A stretch of DNA of 64,000 nt from CAWFKS01 sp963816435 (lineage in GTDB: Bacteria; Pseudomonadota; Alphaproteobacteria; Rhizobiales; Rhizobiaceae). A program made the translations under genes and the position numbers. Below are positions 37,279 to 47,068 of the stretch, piece after piece (position 1 is the stretch's first letter; each line of letters opens with the position of its first letter). The stretch lies in NCBI GenBank assembly GCA_963816435.1, contig CAWFKS010000016.1:186001-250000 (forward strand), in the 5' to 3' direction. A model generated the notes under the pieces. That model saw only the letters and a list, made by a program, of their open reading frames with translations, did no database searches and was not told the origin of the DNA.

Positions 37279-38346
37279 CTACTGGTTGATCGACTGTATC
37301 CACTCGAAGATGGGGTCGTCGATGCGGATTGCCCAGTTCGCGTCGCCGTAGCTGCCCATGTTCAGTCCGACGATGCGCCGTGAATCGTCTTCGAGGTAGA
37401 GATACATCGGCGCCCCCGTCGACCACTGCGCGGCGTCGCAGTCGTGCGTGAAGTCGTATTCGCGCAGGTCAGCCGCCTTCACGTTGCAGTCGGTGCGCCA
37501 CTGCGTGAAGGCTTCCTTGTCGGCCTGGTAGCCGATCGTGTTGACGATCGAGTCCTTGCCGTCCTCCAGCGTGGTGTAGCCGAGCCAGCCGAGATCGTCG
37601 CCGGCCGGCTTGTCGAGCACGACAAGCGCCAGGTCGTACGGCCAGACCGAATCGTAGCTGCCGTCGTATTCGGTGATGTAGCCGTTGAGCACGTAGGCGT
37701 CGGCCCACTGGTAGGCGCCGAAGGGCATGTTGTCGGCACCGTTGAGGCCGGGCCAGAAGGTGACGTTCTCCATCCAGCCGCCTTCGAGTTCGTGGTCGTA
37801 GATGCACTGGGCCGCGGTGAGCACCAGCTTCGGCCCGATCAGCGCGGCCGTGCAGTCGTAGGTCTGGTCGGTGCCCTTGTGCTTGCCCTCGATGAAGCCG
37901 ACCGTGTCGAACGGATAGACTGTCGTGTCGGCGACCTGCTCGCGCGTGTCCCTGCCGATCACCTCGCGTGAGGCGTCGGCGCGGTCCTCCGCCTTGCCGG
38001 AACCCGCCGGCTGGCGCGCCCCGCCCATGCCGTCGCGGATCGCCTTGGCAACGCCCGGCGCGGCGTCCATGTGCGTCTCGCTGCCGTCGCGCGAGCGCTT
38101 GACGACGCCGTAGGCCTCGATACGGGCAGCCTCGTCCGGCAGCGCGCGGTTGGCGGCGTCGGCCGAGCGCATGCGCATGGCCTGCCCCTGCCCCTTGGCG
38201 GCCGGCGCCATGGCGCCCATGTCGCGCGACGCCTCGGCGGGTTTCATCATCTTGCCAGCGGCCATGTCGTCCGCCATCGCCGCGCCAGCCCAAAGCGCGG
38301 CAGCAAGCATCGAAGTCATCAACAGTGGTGATTTCAGTCTCGTCAT
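37279..38346 (-). CDS. Exported trypsin/V8-like protein with altered catalytic triad (probable pseudoprotease)
   Basis: A 355-residue protein with a signal peptide (MTRLKSPLLMTSMLAAALWAGAAMA), a Met/Ala/Lys-rich stretch and an S1B chymotrypsin-like domain at ~135-350. The position of the catalytic His (normally TAAHC) reads LVLTAAQC, so Gln180 replaces His. Asp238 in YDLALVVLDKP is kept. The nucleophile site, normally GNSGSP, reads WSTGAPMY, so Thr310 sits at the Ser position. The structural Cys pair 165/181 is present. The fold is probably intact but the enzyme is likely inactive, suggesting binding or inhibition. ATG 38346 is in the usual place for the signal peptide. Confidence 0.82.
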   Translation of the reverse strand: MTRLKSPLLMTSMLAAALWAGAAMADDMAAGKMMKPAEASRDMGAMAPAAKGQGQAMRMRSADAANRALPDEAARIEAYGVVKRSRDGSETHMDAAPGVAKAIRDGMGGARQPAGSGKAEDRADASREVIGRDTREQVADTTVYPFDTVGFIEGKHKGTDQTYDCTAALIGPKLVLTAAQCIYDHELEGGWMENVTFWPGLNGADNMPFGAYQWADAYVLNGYITEYDGSYDSVWPYDLALVVLDKPAGDDLGWLGYTTLEDGKDSIVNTIGYQADKEAFTQWRTDCNVKAADLREYDFTHDCDAAQWSTGAPMYLYLEDDSRRIVGLNMGSYGDANWAIRIDDPIFEWIQSINQ

Positions 38347-38640
38347 CGCAGGTTCTCCCAAAGTCAGCGAATGCGGTGGATGGTACGTGTCATCTTGTTC
38401 TTTTCGTGATTTCTTACCTTGCGTCATCTTTGGCCATGCCGCCAGCCCGAAATCTCGGCTCCCGCAAGCGCAACCGCGGCAAGTCGCGGGCGTTCGGGCT
38501 CGAGGTGTCCTACCCCTGCCTCGTCATCGGCGCTTTTCGCTTTATTGTGACGAGGTTGTGTGGTTTGACCCGCGGCCACCGGCGCGGCGCCAGTCGACGC
38601 AGCAAACGACCTCAAACGACCTCGAGACCAGGAGAACGGA

Positions 38641-40083
38641 ATGACCGACAACTGGCCCGTCCACGGCGAAATCAGCGGGCCGATCGTGATGATCGGCTTC
38701 GGCTCAATCGGACGCGGGACGCTGCCGCTGATCGAGCGCCATTTCCGCTTCGACCGCTCGCGCATGGTGGTCATCGACCCGAAGGACACCGACCGCGAGC
38801 TGCTCGACGAGCGCGGCATCTCCTTCATCCAGGAACACGTCACCAGGGACAACTACAAGGACCTGCTGACGCCGCTGCTGACGGCCGGCGACGGCCGCGG
38901 ATTCTGCGTCAACCTTTCGGTCGACACCTCCTCGCTCGACATCATGAAGCTCTGCCGCAAGCTCGGCGTGCTCTACATCGACACCGTCGTCGAGCCGTGG
39001 CTCGGCTTCTATTTCGACAGCGAGGCCGACAACGCCGCCCGCACCAACTACGCGCTGCGCGAAACGGTGCGCCACGAAAAGAAGAAGAACCCCGGCGGCA
39101 CGACGGCGGTGTCGTGCTGCGGCGCCAATCCCGGAATGGTGTCATGGTTCGTCAAGCAGGCGCTGGTCAACGTCGCCGGCGACCTCGGCCTGACGTTCGA
39201 CGTGCCGGGGCAGGACGACCGCGACGGCTGGGCGAAGCTGATGAAGAAGGCCGGCGTCAAGGGCGTCCACATCGCCGAGCGCGACACCCAGCGCACGGTC
39301 AAGCCGAAGCCGCTCGACGTGTTCTGGAACACCTGGTCGGTGGAGGGCTTCGTCTCCGAAGGGCTGCAGCCGGCCGAACTCGGCTGGGGCACCCACGAGA
39401 AGTGGATGCCGAAGAACGCCAGGAAGCACAAGAAAGGCAACAAGGCGGCGATCTACCTGGAGCAGCCCGGCGCCAACACGCGGGTGCGCACCTGGTGCCC
39501 GACGCCCGGCCCGCAATACGGCTTCCTCGTCACCCACAACGAGTCGATCTCGATCGCCGACTTCTTCACCGTTCGCGACAAGAAGGGCGAGGTGAGCTAC
39601 CGGCCGACCTGCCACTACGCCTATCACCCCTGCAACGACGCGGTGCTGTCGCTGCACGAGATGTTCGGCGCGGCCGGCAAGGCGCAGCCCGTGCAGCACG
39701 TGCTCGACGAGAACGAGCTGGTCGACGGCATCGACGAACTCGGCGTGCTGCTCTACGGGCACAAGCTGAACGCCTACTGGTACGGCTCGCAACTCTCGCT
39801 GGAGGAGACGCGAAACATCGCCCCCTACCAGAACGCCACGGGCCTGCAGGTGTCCTCCGCGGTGCTCGCCGGCATGGTGTGGGCGCTGGAAAATCCGGAG
39901 GCCGGCATCGTCGAGACCGACGAGATGGACTTCCGCCGCTGCCTTGCGGTGCAGAGCCCCTATCTCGGGCCGGTGAAGGGCTACTACAGCGACTGGACGC
40001 CGCTCGACGGGCGTCCCGGGCTCTTCCCCGAGGACATCGACGAGAAGGACCCCTGGCAGTTCCGCAACATACTGGTGCGGTAG
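38641..40083 (+). CDS. hss: Homospermidine synthase
   Basis: A 480-residue NAD-dependent enzyme that makes sym-homospermidine from putrescine, the main long polyamine of many rhizobia. The dinucleotide site is IVMIGFGSIGRGTLPLIE. VNLSVDTSSLDIMKLC, YIDTVVEPWLGFY and SCCGANPGMVSWFVKQAL are characteristic of bacterial Hss. Length is typical. GACCAGGAGAACGGA precedes ATG 38641. The 294-bp gap upstream, shared with the divergent protease-like gene, must hold promoters for both; I see no clear motif there. Confidence 0.96.
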   Translation: MTDNWPVHGEISGPIVMIGFGSIGRGTLPLIERHFRFDRSRMVVIDPKDTDRELLDERGISFIQEHVTRDNYKDLLTPLLTAGDGRGFCVNLSVDTSSLDIMKLCRKLGVLYIDTVVEPWLGFYFDSEADNAARTNYALRETVRHEKKKNPGGTTAVSCCGANPGMVSWFVKQALVNVAGDLGLTFDVPGQDDRDGWAKLMKKAGVKGVHIAERDTQRTVKPKPLDVFWNTWSVEGFVSEGLQPAELGWGTHEKWMPKNARKHKKGNKAAIYLEQPGANTRVRTWCPTPGPQYGFLVTHNESISIADFFTVRDKKGEVSYRPTCHYAYHPCNDAVLSLHEMFGAAGKAQPVQHVLDENELVDGIDELGVLLYGHKLNAYWYGSQLSLEETRNIAPYQNATGLQVSSAVLAGMVWALENPEAGIVETDEMDFRRCLAVQSPYLGPVKGYYSDWTPLDGRPGLFPEDIDEKDPWQFRNILVR

Positions 40084-40164
40084 GTTGCGGGCCGAGGCAC
40101 CGAACCTTGCTTTCGCCGCCGTTTCGCGCGATTGAGGGCCAGGCGGACGACAAAGAGGAATCGA

Positions 40165-40563
40165 ATGATGAATGCGGTGAGGATCGTTTCGGCCGGCTCG
40201 GTAGCGCTGATGGTTGCGCTCGCCGGCTGCCAGAGCGTGCAGCCGATCTCGCGCGCCCCGGTCTCCGTGGCGCCGACGGGCGTGGATGGCGACTGGATCG
40301 GGCAGGACCGGGTGGCGATCTCGACGCTGCGTGGCGGCGTGTTCTCGTCTCGCTCGGCCGACACCGGCGAGAAGCTGACCGAGGGCACCTATTCCTACAA
40401 GGATCGCAAGACGATCGACCTCAACTTCTACTCGCTGAAGAGCCAGAAATACACGCGCGCCTCCTGCCTGCAGGTCGCCACCGACCAGATGAACTGCACG
40501 CTCGACGACGGCACGCCGCAGGGCACGCGCTTCCAGCTCTACCGCTACAGCGGCGTTTCCTGA
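40165..40563 (+). CDS. Omp10-like outer-membrane lipoprotein
   Basis: A 132-residue lipoprotein: the signal segment ends in the lipobox VALAGCQS (lipidated Cys near residue 22). The mature part has GVDGDWIGQDRVAISTLRGGVFSSRSADTGEKLTEGTYSY and the end ASCLQVATDQMNCTLDDGTPQGTRFQLYR. The pattern follows Brucella Omp10, including the two Cys of the tail. The role is unclear; Omp10 is a surface lipoprotein. AAAGAGGAA lies before ATG 40165; ATG 40168 is equally possible. Confidence 0.82.
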   Translation: MMNAVRIVSAGSVALMVALAGCQSVQPISRAPVSVAPTGVDGDWIGQDRVAISTLRGGVFSSRSADTGEKLTEGTYSYKDRKTIDLNFYSLKSQKYTRASCLQVATDQMNCTLDDGTPQGTRFQLYRYSGVS

Positions 40564-40636
40564 TCGCTGCTCCGCCGCCGGCCTTGCACGGGCGGCGATG
40601 CTCCTGCGATAAGTCACGCAAACCCGCGCGGGAGGC

Positions 40637-41893
40637 ATGATGGGTGCGCATTTCGACGAGACCGAAACCCGCGATCCGGGCGAGCGCGAACGTGATCTGT
40701 TCGCCCGGCTGCCGGCCTTCCTGACCGCGGCGACCGCCAGCGCGCCGGGCCTTGCGAAATGGCTGTCCGGCATCGATCCCAAGACTGTCGACAGCCGCGC
40801 CGCACTGGCCGCCCTGCCGGTGCTGCGCAAAGCCGAGCTGATGGAGTTCCAGGCCGCGCAACCGCCGTTCGGCGGCTTCGCCAACCCGGCCGCACTCGCC
40901 GGCGGGCGGGTGTTCATGTCGCCCGGCCCGATCTGGGAGCCGCAGGGCTTCGGCGGCGATCCGTGGGGCGCGCGCCGCGCCTTCTTCGCGGCCGGCATCA
41001 GGCCCGGCGACATCGTCCACAATGCGTTTGCCTACAACATGACGCCCGGCGGCTTCATCCTCGACGAGGGCGCCCGGGCGCTCGGCTGCACGGTGTTTCC
41101 GGCAGGCGCCGGCAACACCGACATGCAGGTCGAGGCCGCCGCCACGCTGAAGCCCAAGGTCTATTGCGGCACGCCCGACTTCCTGAAGGTGATGCTCGAC
41201 CGCGCGGCGGAAGCCGGCAAGGACCTCTCCTCCTTCAAGCTCGGCCTCGTCTCGGGCGGAGCGTTGTTCCCCTCGCTGCGCGCCGAATATGGAGATCGCG
41301 GCGTGCGCGTCATGCAGTGCTACGCCACCGCCGAGTTCGGGGTCATCGCCTACGAGAGCGCCGACGAGGCAGGCGAACCGCTGCCCGGCATGATCGTCAA
41401 CGAGGACCTGATCGTGGAGATCGTGCGCCCCGGCACCGGCGACCCGGTCGCCGAGGGCGAGGTCGGCGAGGTGGTGGTGACCTGCTTCAACCCCGCCTAC
41501 CCGCTGGTGCGGCTCGGCACCGGCGACCTGTCGGCGGTGATGCCGGGCGTCTCGCCGTGCGGGCGCACCAACACCCGCATCAAGGGCTGGATGGGGCGCG
41601 CCGACCAGCGCACCAAGGTCAAGGGCATGTTCGTCGACCCGAAGCAGGTCGCCGAGGTGACGCGCCGCCACCCCGAGATCGCCCGCGCCCGGCTGGTGGT
41701 CTCCAGGCAGGGCGATCGCGACGTGATGGTGCTCAACGTGGAGCCGGCTCAAGGCGCCGATCCCGATGCCGCCGCGATCGAGGCGACGCTGCGCGACGTC
41801 TGCAAGCTCGGCGGCAGCGTGGTCGTGGCGACACCCGGCTCACTGCCCAACGACGGCAAGGTCATCGCCGACGAGCGCGACTATTCTTCGTAG
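40637..41893 (+). CDS. Phenylacetate-CoA ligase (PaaK)-like adenylate-forming protein with unusual P-loop
   Basis: A 418-residue protein with the PaaK-type ANL fold: RPGDIVHNAFAYNMTPGGFILDEGARALG, PKVYCGTPDFLKVMLDR, GLVSGGALFPSLR and RTNTRIKGWMGRADQRTKVKGMFVDPKQVAEV. The phosphate-binding loop, normally SSGTTGKP, reads VFMSPGPIWEPQ, and the adenine-site motif reads YATAEFG. Ligase activity is therefore uncertain. No phenylacetate or other CoA-dependent pathway gene is adjacent. GGGAGGC lies before ATG 40637. Confidence 0.8.
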   Translation: MMGAHFDETETRDPGERERDLFARLPAFLTAATASAPGLAKWLSGIDPKTVDSRAALAALPVLRKAELMEFQAAQPPFGGFANPAALAGGRVFMSPGPIWEPQGFGGDPWGARRAFFAAGIRPGDIVHNAFAYNMTPGGFILDEGARALGCTVFPAGAGNTDMQVEAAATLKPKVYCGTPDFLKVMLDRAAEAGKDLSSFKLGLVSGGALFPSLRAEYGDRGVRVMQCYATAEFGVIAYESADEAGEPLPGMIVNEDLIVEIVRPGTGDPVAEGEVGEVVVTCFNPAYPLVRLGTGDLSAVMPGVSPCGRTNTRIKGWMGRADQRTKVKGMFVDPKQVAEVTRRHPEIARARLVVSRQGDRDVMVLNVEPAQGADPDAAAIEATLRDVCKLGGSVVVATPGSLPNDGKVIADERDYSS

Positions 41894-42054
41894 GGCAACG
41901 GCAGCCAGCGAATTCACGTTCGGCCGGCGCGAGAAGCCTTCAAACCACTTGCATCGGACCGGGGCGGATGGAAACATATCCGCCGACGCTTGCTGCAACA
42001 AAACTGACAACCAGGGGCGCTATTGCCTCCACGGGACCATTCGGGAGATTCCAG

Positions 42055-44251
42055 ATGAAAAAGCTCGCAGCCGCCTTCGCGCTCACCGCGTCCGCGCTGG
42101 CAGTTTCCACCTCGGCCTCGTTTGCCGACTACACGTTGAACATCCTCCACATCAACGACTGGCATTCGCGCATCGAGTCGAACAACAAATATGAATCGAC
42201 CTGCTCGGCCGACGACGAGACCGCCGGCAAGTGCTTCGGCGGCGCAGCGCGCCTGGTCACGGCCGTGCGCGACGAGCGCCAGAAGCTGAGCGATCAGAAC
42301 GTCATCTTCCTCAACGCCGGCGACAACTTCCAGGGCTCGCTGTTCTTCACCACCTATCACGGTGCGGCCGAAGCCGAGTTCCTGAACTTGATGAAGCCGG
42401 ACGCCATGACGATCGGCAACCACGAGTTCGACGAGGGCGAGGATTCGCTGGCCGCCTTCTTCGACAAGGCGACCTTCCCGATCGTCAGCGCCAACGTGCG
42501 CCCCGACATGCAGTCGAAGCTCGCCGACCGGGTGAAGCCGTCGGTGGTGCTCGAGGTCGGCGGCCAGAAGATCGGCATCGTCGGCGCCGTGGCCAACGAC
42601 ACCGGCGTGCTGTCCTCGCCGGGCGAGCACATCGACATCACCGAGGACGTGGAAGGCATCACCAAGGCGGTGAAGGAGCTTTCCAACCAGGGCGTCGACA
42701 AGATCATCGCGCTGACCCATGTCGGCTACCCGCGCGACATCGCCGCGATCGCCAAGATCCCGGGCGTCGACGTCGTCGTCGGCGGCCATTCGCACACGCT
42801 GCTGTCGAACAAGGTCGAGGGCGCGGCCGGCCCCTACCCGACCTGGGTCGACAATCCGCTCGGCTACAAGGTGCCGGTCGTGCAGGCCGGCTCCTACTCG
42901 AAATATCTCGGCGAGGTGAAGGTCACCTTCTCCGACATCGGCATCGTCAAGGAGGCCACCGGCGAGCCGATCCTGCTCGACGCCTCGGTCGAGCCCGACC
43001 CGAAGGTGGTCGAGCGCGTCAAGGAGCTGAAGGCGCCGATCGAGGAGGAGATGTCCAAGGTCGTCGCCCAGACCACCGCGCCGATCGACGGCAGCCGCGA
43101 CACCTGCCGCGCCCAGGAATGCGAGATGGGCGACCTCGTCACCGACGCCATGCTCGACCGCGTCAAGGACCAGGGCGTGCAGTTCGCCATCACCAATGGC
43201 GGCGGCCTGCGCGCCTCGATCGACGACGGCCCGGTCACCATGGGCGAGGTCGTCACCGTGCTGCCGTTCCAGAACACGCTCGCGACCTTCCAGATGAAGG
43301 GCAAGGACGTGGTCGGTTCGCTGGAGAACGGCCTCAGCCAGATCGAGGACGGCGCCGGCCGCTTCCCGCAGGTCGCCGGCCTGCACTACACCTTCGACAA
43401 GTCGGCCGAGCCCGGCTCGCGGGTGAAGTCGGTCGAGGTCAAGGACGGCGACAACTGGACGCCGATCGATCCTGAAAAGACCTACATGATCGCCACCAAC
43501 AACTTCATGCGCGGTGGCGGCGACGGTTACGCGCTGTTCGCCTCCAATGCCGAGAACGCCTACGATTACGGTCCGGGCCTGGAGACGGTGGTGGCGGACT
43601 ACCTGGCCGTCCACAGCCCCTACACGCCGAAGACCGAAGACCGCATCACCGAGGTCTCCGACGCCGGCGCGATGAAGGCCGACGACGCCGACAAGACCGA
43701 GATGAAGGCGGACGAATCGGACAAGGGCGCGATGGCCGCACCGGCGGCCTCCGAGGACAAGGCGGCCGACACGACCGCGCCGGCCGCGACCGACGCCGCC
43801 GAGGTGAAGACGCCGGACCTGCCGAACGGCTCGGCGGAAATCTCCAGCGAGGCGCCGAAGGTCGACACCGCCGGTGGCGAGGCAGCCACCGGGGACAAGG
43901 CGGCCGACACGACCGCACCGGCCGCTGAGGATGACGCGGCCGACGACGTGGAGATGCCGGAGCTTCCGAACGGGTCGGCTGACATTGCCGGCTCGGCGCC
44001 GAAGGTGGAAAGCGAGCCGGCTGCCGCCGCGCCCGCCGCCGAGACCAAGGACGCGATGGAGGCCAAGCCCGCCGACGCGGCGATGGCCGACAACAAGTAC
44101 ACGGTGAAGGCCGGCGACAGCCTGTGGAAGATCGCCAAGGCGACCTATGGCGACGGGCGCATGTGGACGAAGATCCGCGACGCCAACCCGGGCCTGAAGC
44201 CGGACGCGCTTGTCGATCGGCATGGTCCTGGTGGTGCCCGCCGCCGAATAG
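42055..44251 (+). CDS. 5'-nucleotidase (UshA family) fused to a C-terminal LysM domain, frameshift at end
   Basis: An exported protein of about 731 residues. After the signal peptide (MKKLAAAFALTASALAVSTSASFA), NILHINDWHSR, AGDNFQGSLFF, IGNHEFDEG and VGGHSHTLL give the metallophosphatase metal ligands. The C-terminal nucleotidase domain has AITNGGGLRASI, TVLPFQNTL and NNFMRGGGDGY. An Ala/Asp/Lys-rich linker with two 46-residue repeats leads to a LysM domain (YTVKAGDSLWKIAKATYGDGRMW), which should bind peptidoglycan. An extra T near 44210 hides the natural end; removing it gives DALSIGMVLVVPAAE. It likely hydrolyses nucleotides in the periplasm while held on the cell wall. A strong terminator follows. 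Confidence 0.9.
43756..44031 (+). repeat. Two tandem 138-bp coding repeats in the nucleotidase linker
   Basis: DKAADTTAPAA recurs with a period of exactly 46 codons (43756 and 43894). Each unit continues with a PDLPNGSAEI/PELPNGSADI and an APKV segment. The copies have diverged moderately. They form the flexible acidic linker between nucleotidase and LysM domains. Confidence 0.75.
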
Positions 44252-44275
44252 TCCGCACCCACGCGAACCAGGAAG

Positions 44276-44308
44276 GGCCCGCCCCGGTCGTCGGGGCGGG
44301 CCTTTCGT
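44276..44308 (+). terminator. Rho-independent terminator after the nucleotidase-LysM gene
   Basis: A perfect 11-bp stem, GGCCCGCCCCG with CGGGGCGGGCC, around GTCGT, followed by TTTCGTTT, 24 bases past the restored stop codon. Confidence 0.85.
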
Positions 44309-44376
44309 TTGTCCGCAAGATGACGCATTGAAAACGCCGGCCCGATGAATAGCTTCCGCGACGACGGAGACGCCCG

Positions 44377-45445
44377 ATGACCATGACAACCGAATCCGCC
44401 GCCGCCGGCGAACGCAGCGACACCGCGCATCGCCCGGCCGACCACCCGGACGTGCGCGTCGGCAAGGTCGGGGTCGATGCTGATCAATCTCGGCACGCCC
44501 GAAGGCACCGACTACGCGCCGATGCGCGCCTACCTGAAGGAGTTCCTGTCCGACCGCCGCGTCATCGAATGGCCGCGCGCCGTCTGGTATCCGGTGCTCT
44601 ACGGCATCGTGCTCAACACGCGGCCGAAGAAATCCGGCGCGCTCTATGACAGGATATGGAACCGCGAGCGCAACGAATCCCCGCTGCGGACCTACACCCG
44701 CTCGCAGGCCGAACTGCTGGCGGAGCGGCTTTCGGCGATGCCGGGCGTCGTCGTCGACTGGGCGATGCGCTACGGCGAGCCGTCGATCGACAAGGTCGTG
44801 AACCGGCTCAAGGACGAGGGTTGCGACCGCATCGTGGCCTTTCCGCTCTATCCGCAATACTCCGCCTCCACCACGGCGACCGTGAACGACAAGGTCTTCG
44901 AGGCGCTGCAGGCCATGCGCTTCCAGCCGGCGCTGCGCACCGTGCCGCCCTATCACGACGAGCCGGCCTACATCGACGCGCTGGCCCGCTCGATCGAGAA
45001 GCACCTGGCGACGCTTGCCTTCGAGCCGGAGGTGGTGATCGCCTCCTTTCACGGCATCCCGCAGAGCTATTTCCGCCGCGGCGACCCCTATTACTGCCAC
45101 TGCCAGAAGACGACGCGGCTGTTGCGCGACAGGCTCGGCTGGGACGACAAGAAGCTGATCGCCACCTTCCAGTCGCGCTTCGGCCCGGAGGAGTGGCTGC
45201 AGCCCTACACCGACAAGACGGCGGAGAAGCTGGCCAAGGACGGCGTGAAGTCGGTCGCGATCTTCAATCCCGGCTTCGTGTCGGACTGCCTGGAGACGCT
45301 CGAGGAGATCGCCATCGGCGTGCGCGAGATGTTCCTGGAAGCCGGCGGCGAGAACTTCTCGCACATCCCCTGCCTCAACGATTCGCCCGAGGGCATGGAC
45401 GTCATCGAGACGGTGGTGCGCCGCGAGCTTTCCGGCTGGGCGTGA
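44377..45445 (+). CDS. hemH: Ferrochelatase, frameshifted near the start
   Basis: Inserts Fe2+ into protoporphyrin IX, the last step of protoheme synthesis. Segments LINLGTPEGTDYAPMRAYLKEFL, FPLYPQYSASTTATV, SFHGIPQSYFRRGDPY (catalytic His), TFQSRFGPEEWLQPYTD (catalytic Glu region) and NPGFVSDCLETLEEI are diagnostic. The first ~33 residues are in another frame; removing one base near 44475 (GTCGATG to GTGATG) joins GKVGV to MLINLGTPEG. The restored length is ~355 residues. ATG 44377 has ACGGAGA in front. An internal ATG at 44477 would drop the N-terminal extension and give an almost complete enzyme. Confidence 0.92.
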
Positions 45446-45580
45446 GACACCGGCGGGCGGCTCGCGCGGGGCGCGAATTGAATCCGCCCCGGAAATAGCT
45501 ACATCTTGATCGAAGGGAAGCTGGCGCCGATTCCGGACCGTTTATCGGGCGGGCGCCGAAATCGGTGCGGGAGGCACAGA

Positions 45581-46561
45581 ATGCTCATTTCCGGCTTCGA
45601 CATCTTCGTCGTCGTGCTCGTCGTCCTCGTGCTGCTGGTCATCTTCGCCGGCATCAAGACGGTGGCGCAGGGCTACAACTACACGGTCGAGCGCTTCGGC
45701 CGCTACACCAGGACGCTGAGCCCCGGGCTCAACATCATCGTGCCGTTCATCGACCGCATCGGCGCCAAGATGAACATGATGGAGCAGGTGCTCGACGTCC
45801 CCACCCAGGAGGTCATCACCCGCGACAACGCCATCGTGGCGGTCGACGGGGTTGCGTTCTATCAGGTGCTCAGCGCGCCGCAGGCCGCCTACCAGGTGTC
45901 GGGGCTGGAAAACGCCATCCTCAACCTGACCATGACCAACATCCGTACCGTCATGGGCTCGATGGACCTCGACGAGCTGCTGTCCAACCGCGACGCCATC
46001 AACGAGCGGCTGCTGCACGTCGTCGACGCCGCCGCGCACCCCTGGGGCATCAAGGTCACGCGCATCGAGATCAAGGACATCAACCCGCCGGCAACCATGG
46101 TCGACTCCATGGCCCGCCAGATGATGGCCGAGCGCAACAAGCGCGCCCAGATCCTCGAGGCCGAGGGCCTGAAGCAGGCGCAGGTGCTGGAGGCGGAAGG
46201 CCGCCGCGAGGCCGCCTTCCGCGACGCCGAGGCCCGCGAACGCGCGGCGGAAGCCGAGGCGCGCGCCACGCAGGTCGTGTCGGAAGCGATCTCCAAGGGT
46301 GACATGCAGGCGATCAACTACTTCGTGGCGCAGAGATACACCGAGGCGCTGGCCAAGATCGGCTCCGCCCCCAACTCCAAGGTCGTGCTGATGCCGATCG
46401 AAGCCTCGTCGCTGATCGGCTCGCTGGGCGGCATCGGCACCATTGCGAAGGAAGTGTTCGGCGAAGGCGCCGCCGCCACTCAGGCGGCGCGCCGCCCGGG
46501 CAGGCCGCCTGCGGTCGGCGGCACCACTGCGCCTACCGGCAACACGCCCGACGGCGAATAG
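45581..46561 (+). CDS. Stomatin/prohibitin (SPFH) family membrane protein (QmcA-like)
   Basis: A 326-residue protein with an N-terminal transmembrane helix (IFVVVLVVLVLLVIFAGI), then the SPFH domain (YTVERFGRYTRTLSPGLNIIVPFID, MNMMEQVLDVPTQEVITRDNA, RTVMGSMDLDELLSNRDAIN). A coiled-coil region follows (QMMAERNKRAQILEAEGLKQ..AEARERAAEAEARA) with IGTIAKEVFG near the end. Such proteins organise membrane microdomains and interact with proteases. ATG 45581 has GGGAGG in front. The nfeD gene follows 15 bases later, the classic stomatin/NfeD pair. Confidence 0.94.
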   Translation: MLISGFDIFVVVLVVLVLLVIFAGIKTVAQGYNYTVERFGRYTRTLSPGLNIIVPFIDRIGAKMNMMEQVLDVPTQEVITRDNAIVAVDGVAFYQVLSAPQAAYQVSGLENAILNLTMTNIRTVMGSMDLDELLSNRDAINERLLHVVDAAAHPWGIKVTRIEIKDINPPATMVDSMARQMMAERNKRAQILEAEGLKQAQVLEAEGRREAAFRDAEARERAAEAEARATQVVSEAISKGDMQAINYFVAQRYTEALAKIGSAPNSKVVLMPIEASSLIGSLGGIGTIAKEVFGEGAAATQAARRPGRPPAVGGTTAPTGNTPDGE

Positions 46562-46576
46562 CGGGAGGTCCGAACA

Positions 46577-47044
46577 ATGACCGGGTTCTTCGCCGATCTC
46601 GGCGCCTGGAACTGGATGGTGCTCGGCTTCGTGCTTCTGGCCGCCGAGATCGTCGTTCCGGGTGTCTTCCTGCTGTGGATCGGCATCGCCGCAATCCTCA
46701 CAGGTGCGCTGTCCCTGCAGCTGTGGGACTGGTCGATCTGGAGCTGGCAGGTCCAGGTGCTGGTGTTTCTGGCGCTGGCGCTGGTCTCGGTGTTCGGCGG
46801 CCGGCGCATCATGCAGTCGCAGGACAGCGTCTCCGACCAGCCGCTGCTCAACCGCCGCGCCGAGCAGCTGGTCGGCCGCACCGCGACGCTGGCCGAGCCG
46901 ATCCGCGAAGGCCAGGGCCGCGTCAGGATGGGCGACACCTACTGGATGGTGGCCGGACCGGACATGCCGGCTGGAACGCATGTGAAGGTGGTGGGCACCC
47001 GCGACAGCGAGCTGGTGGTCGAGCAGGTCGCGCCGCAGACGTAG
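46577..47044 (+). CDS. NfeD family membrane protein (short form)
   Basis: A 155-residue protein with two to three N-terminal helices (WMVLGFVLLAAEIVVPGVFLLWIGIAAILTGAL, VQVLVFLALALVSVFGG) and a C-terminal OB-fold domain (LVGRTATLAEPIREGQGRVRMGDTYWMVAGPDMPAGTHVKVVG). This is the short NfeD without the ClpP-like domain. It partners the stomatin encoded just upstream, probably in membrane quality control. GGGAGG precedes ATG 46577. Confidence 0.93.
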   Translation: MTGFFADLGAWNWMVLGFVLLAAEIVVPGVFLLWIGIAAILTGALSLQLWDWSIWSWQVQVLVFLALALVSVFGGRRIMQSQDSVSDQPLLNRRAEQLVGRTATLAEPIREGQGRVRMGDTYWMVAGPDMPAGTHVKVVGTRDSELVVEQVAPQT

Positions 47045-47068
47045 CGCCCTCTCCTCGACGGGCAAGGA

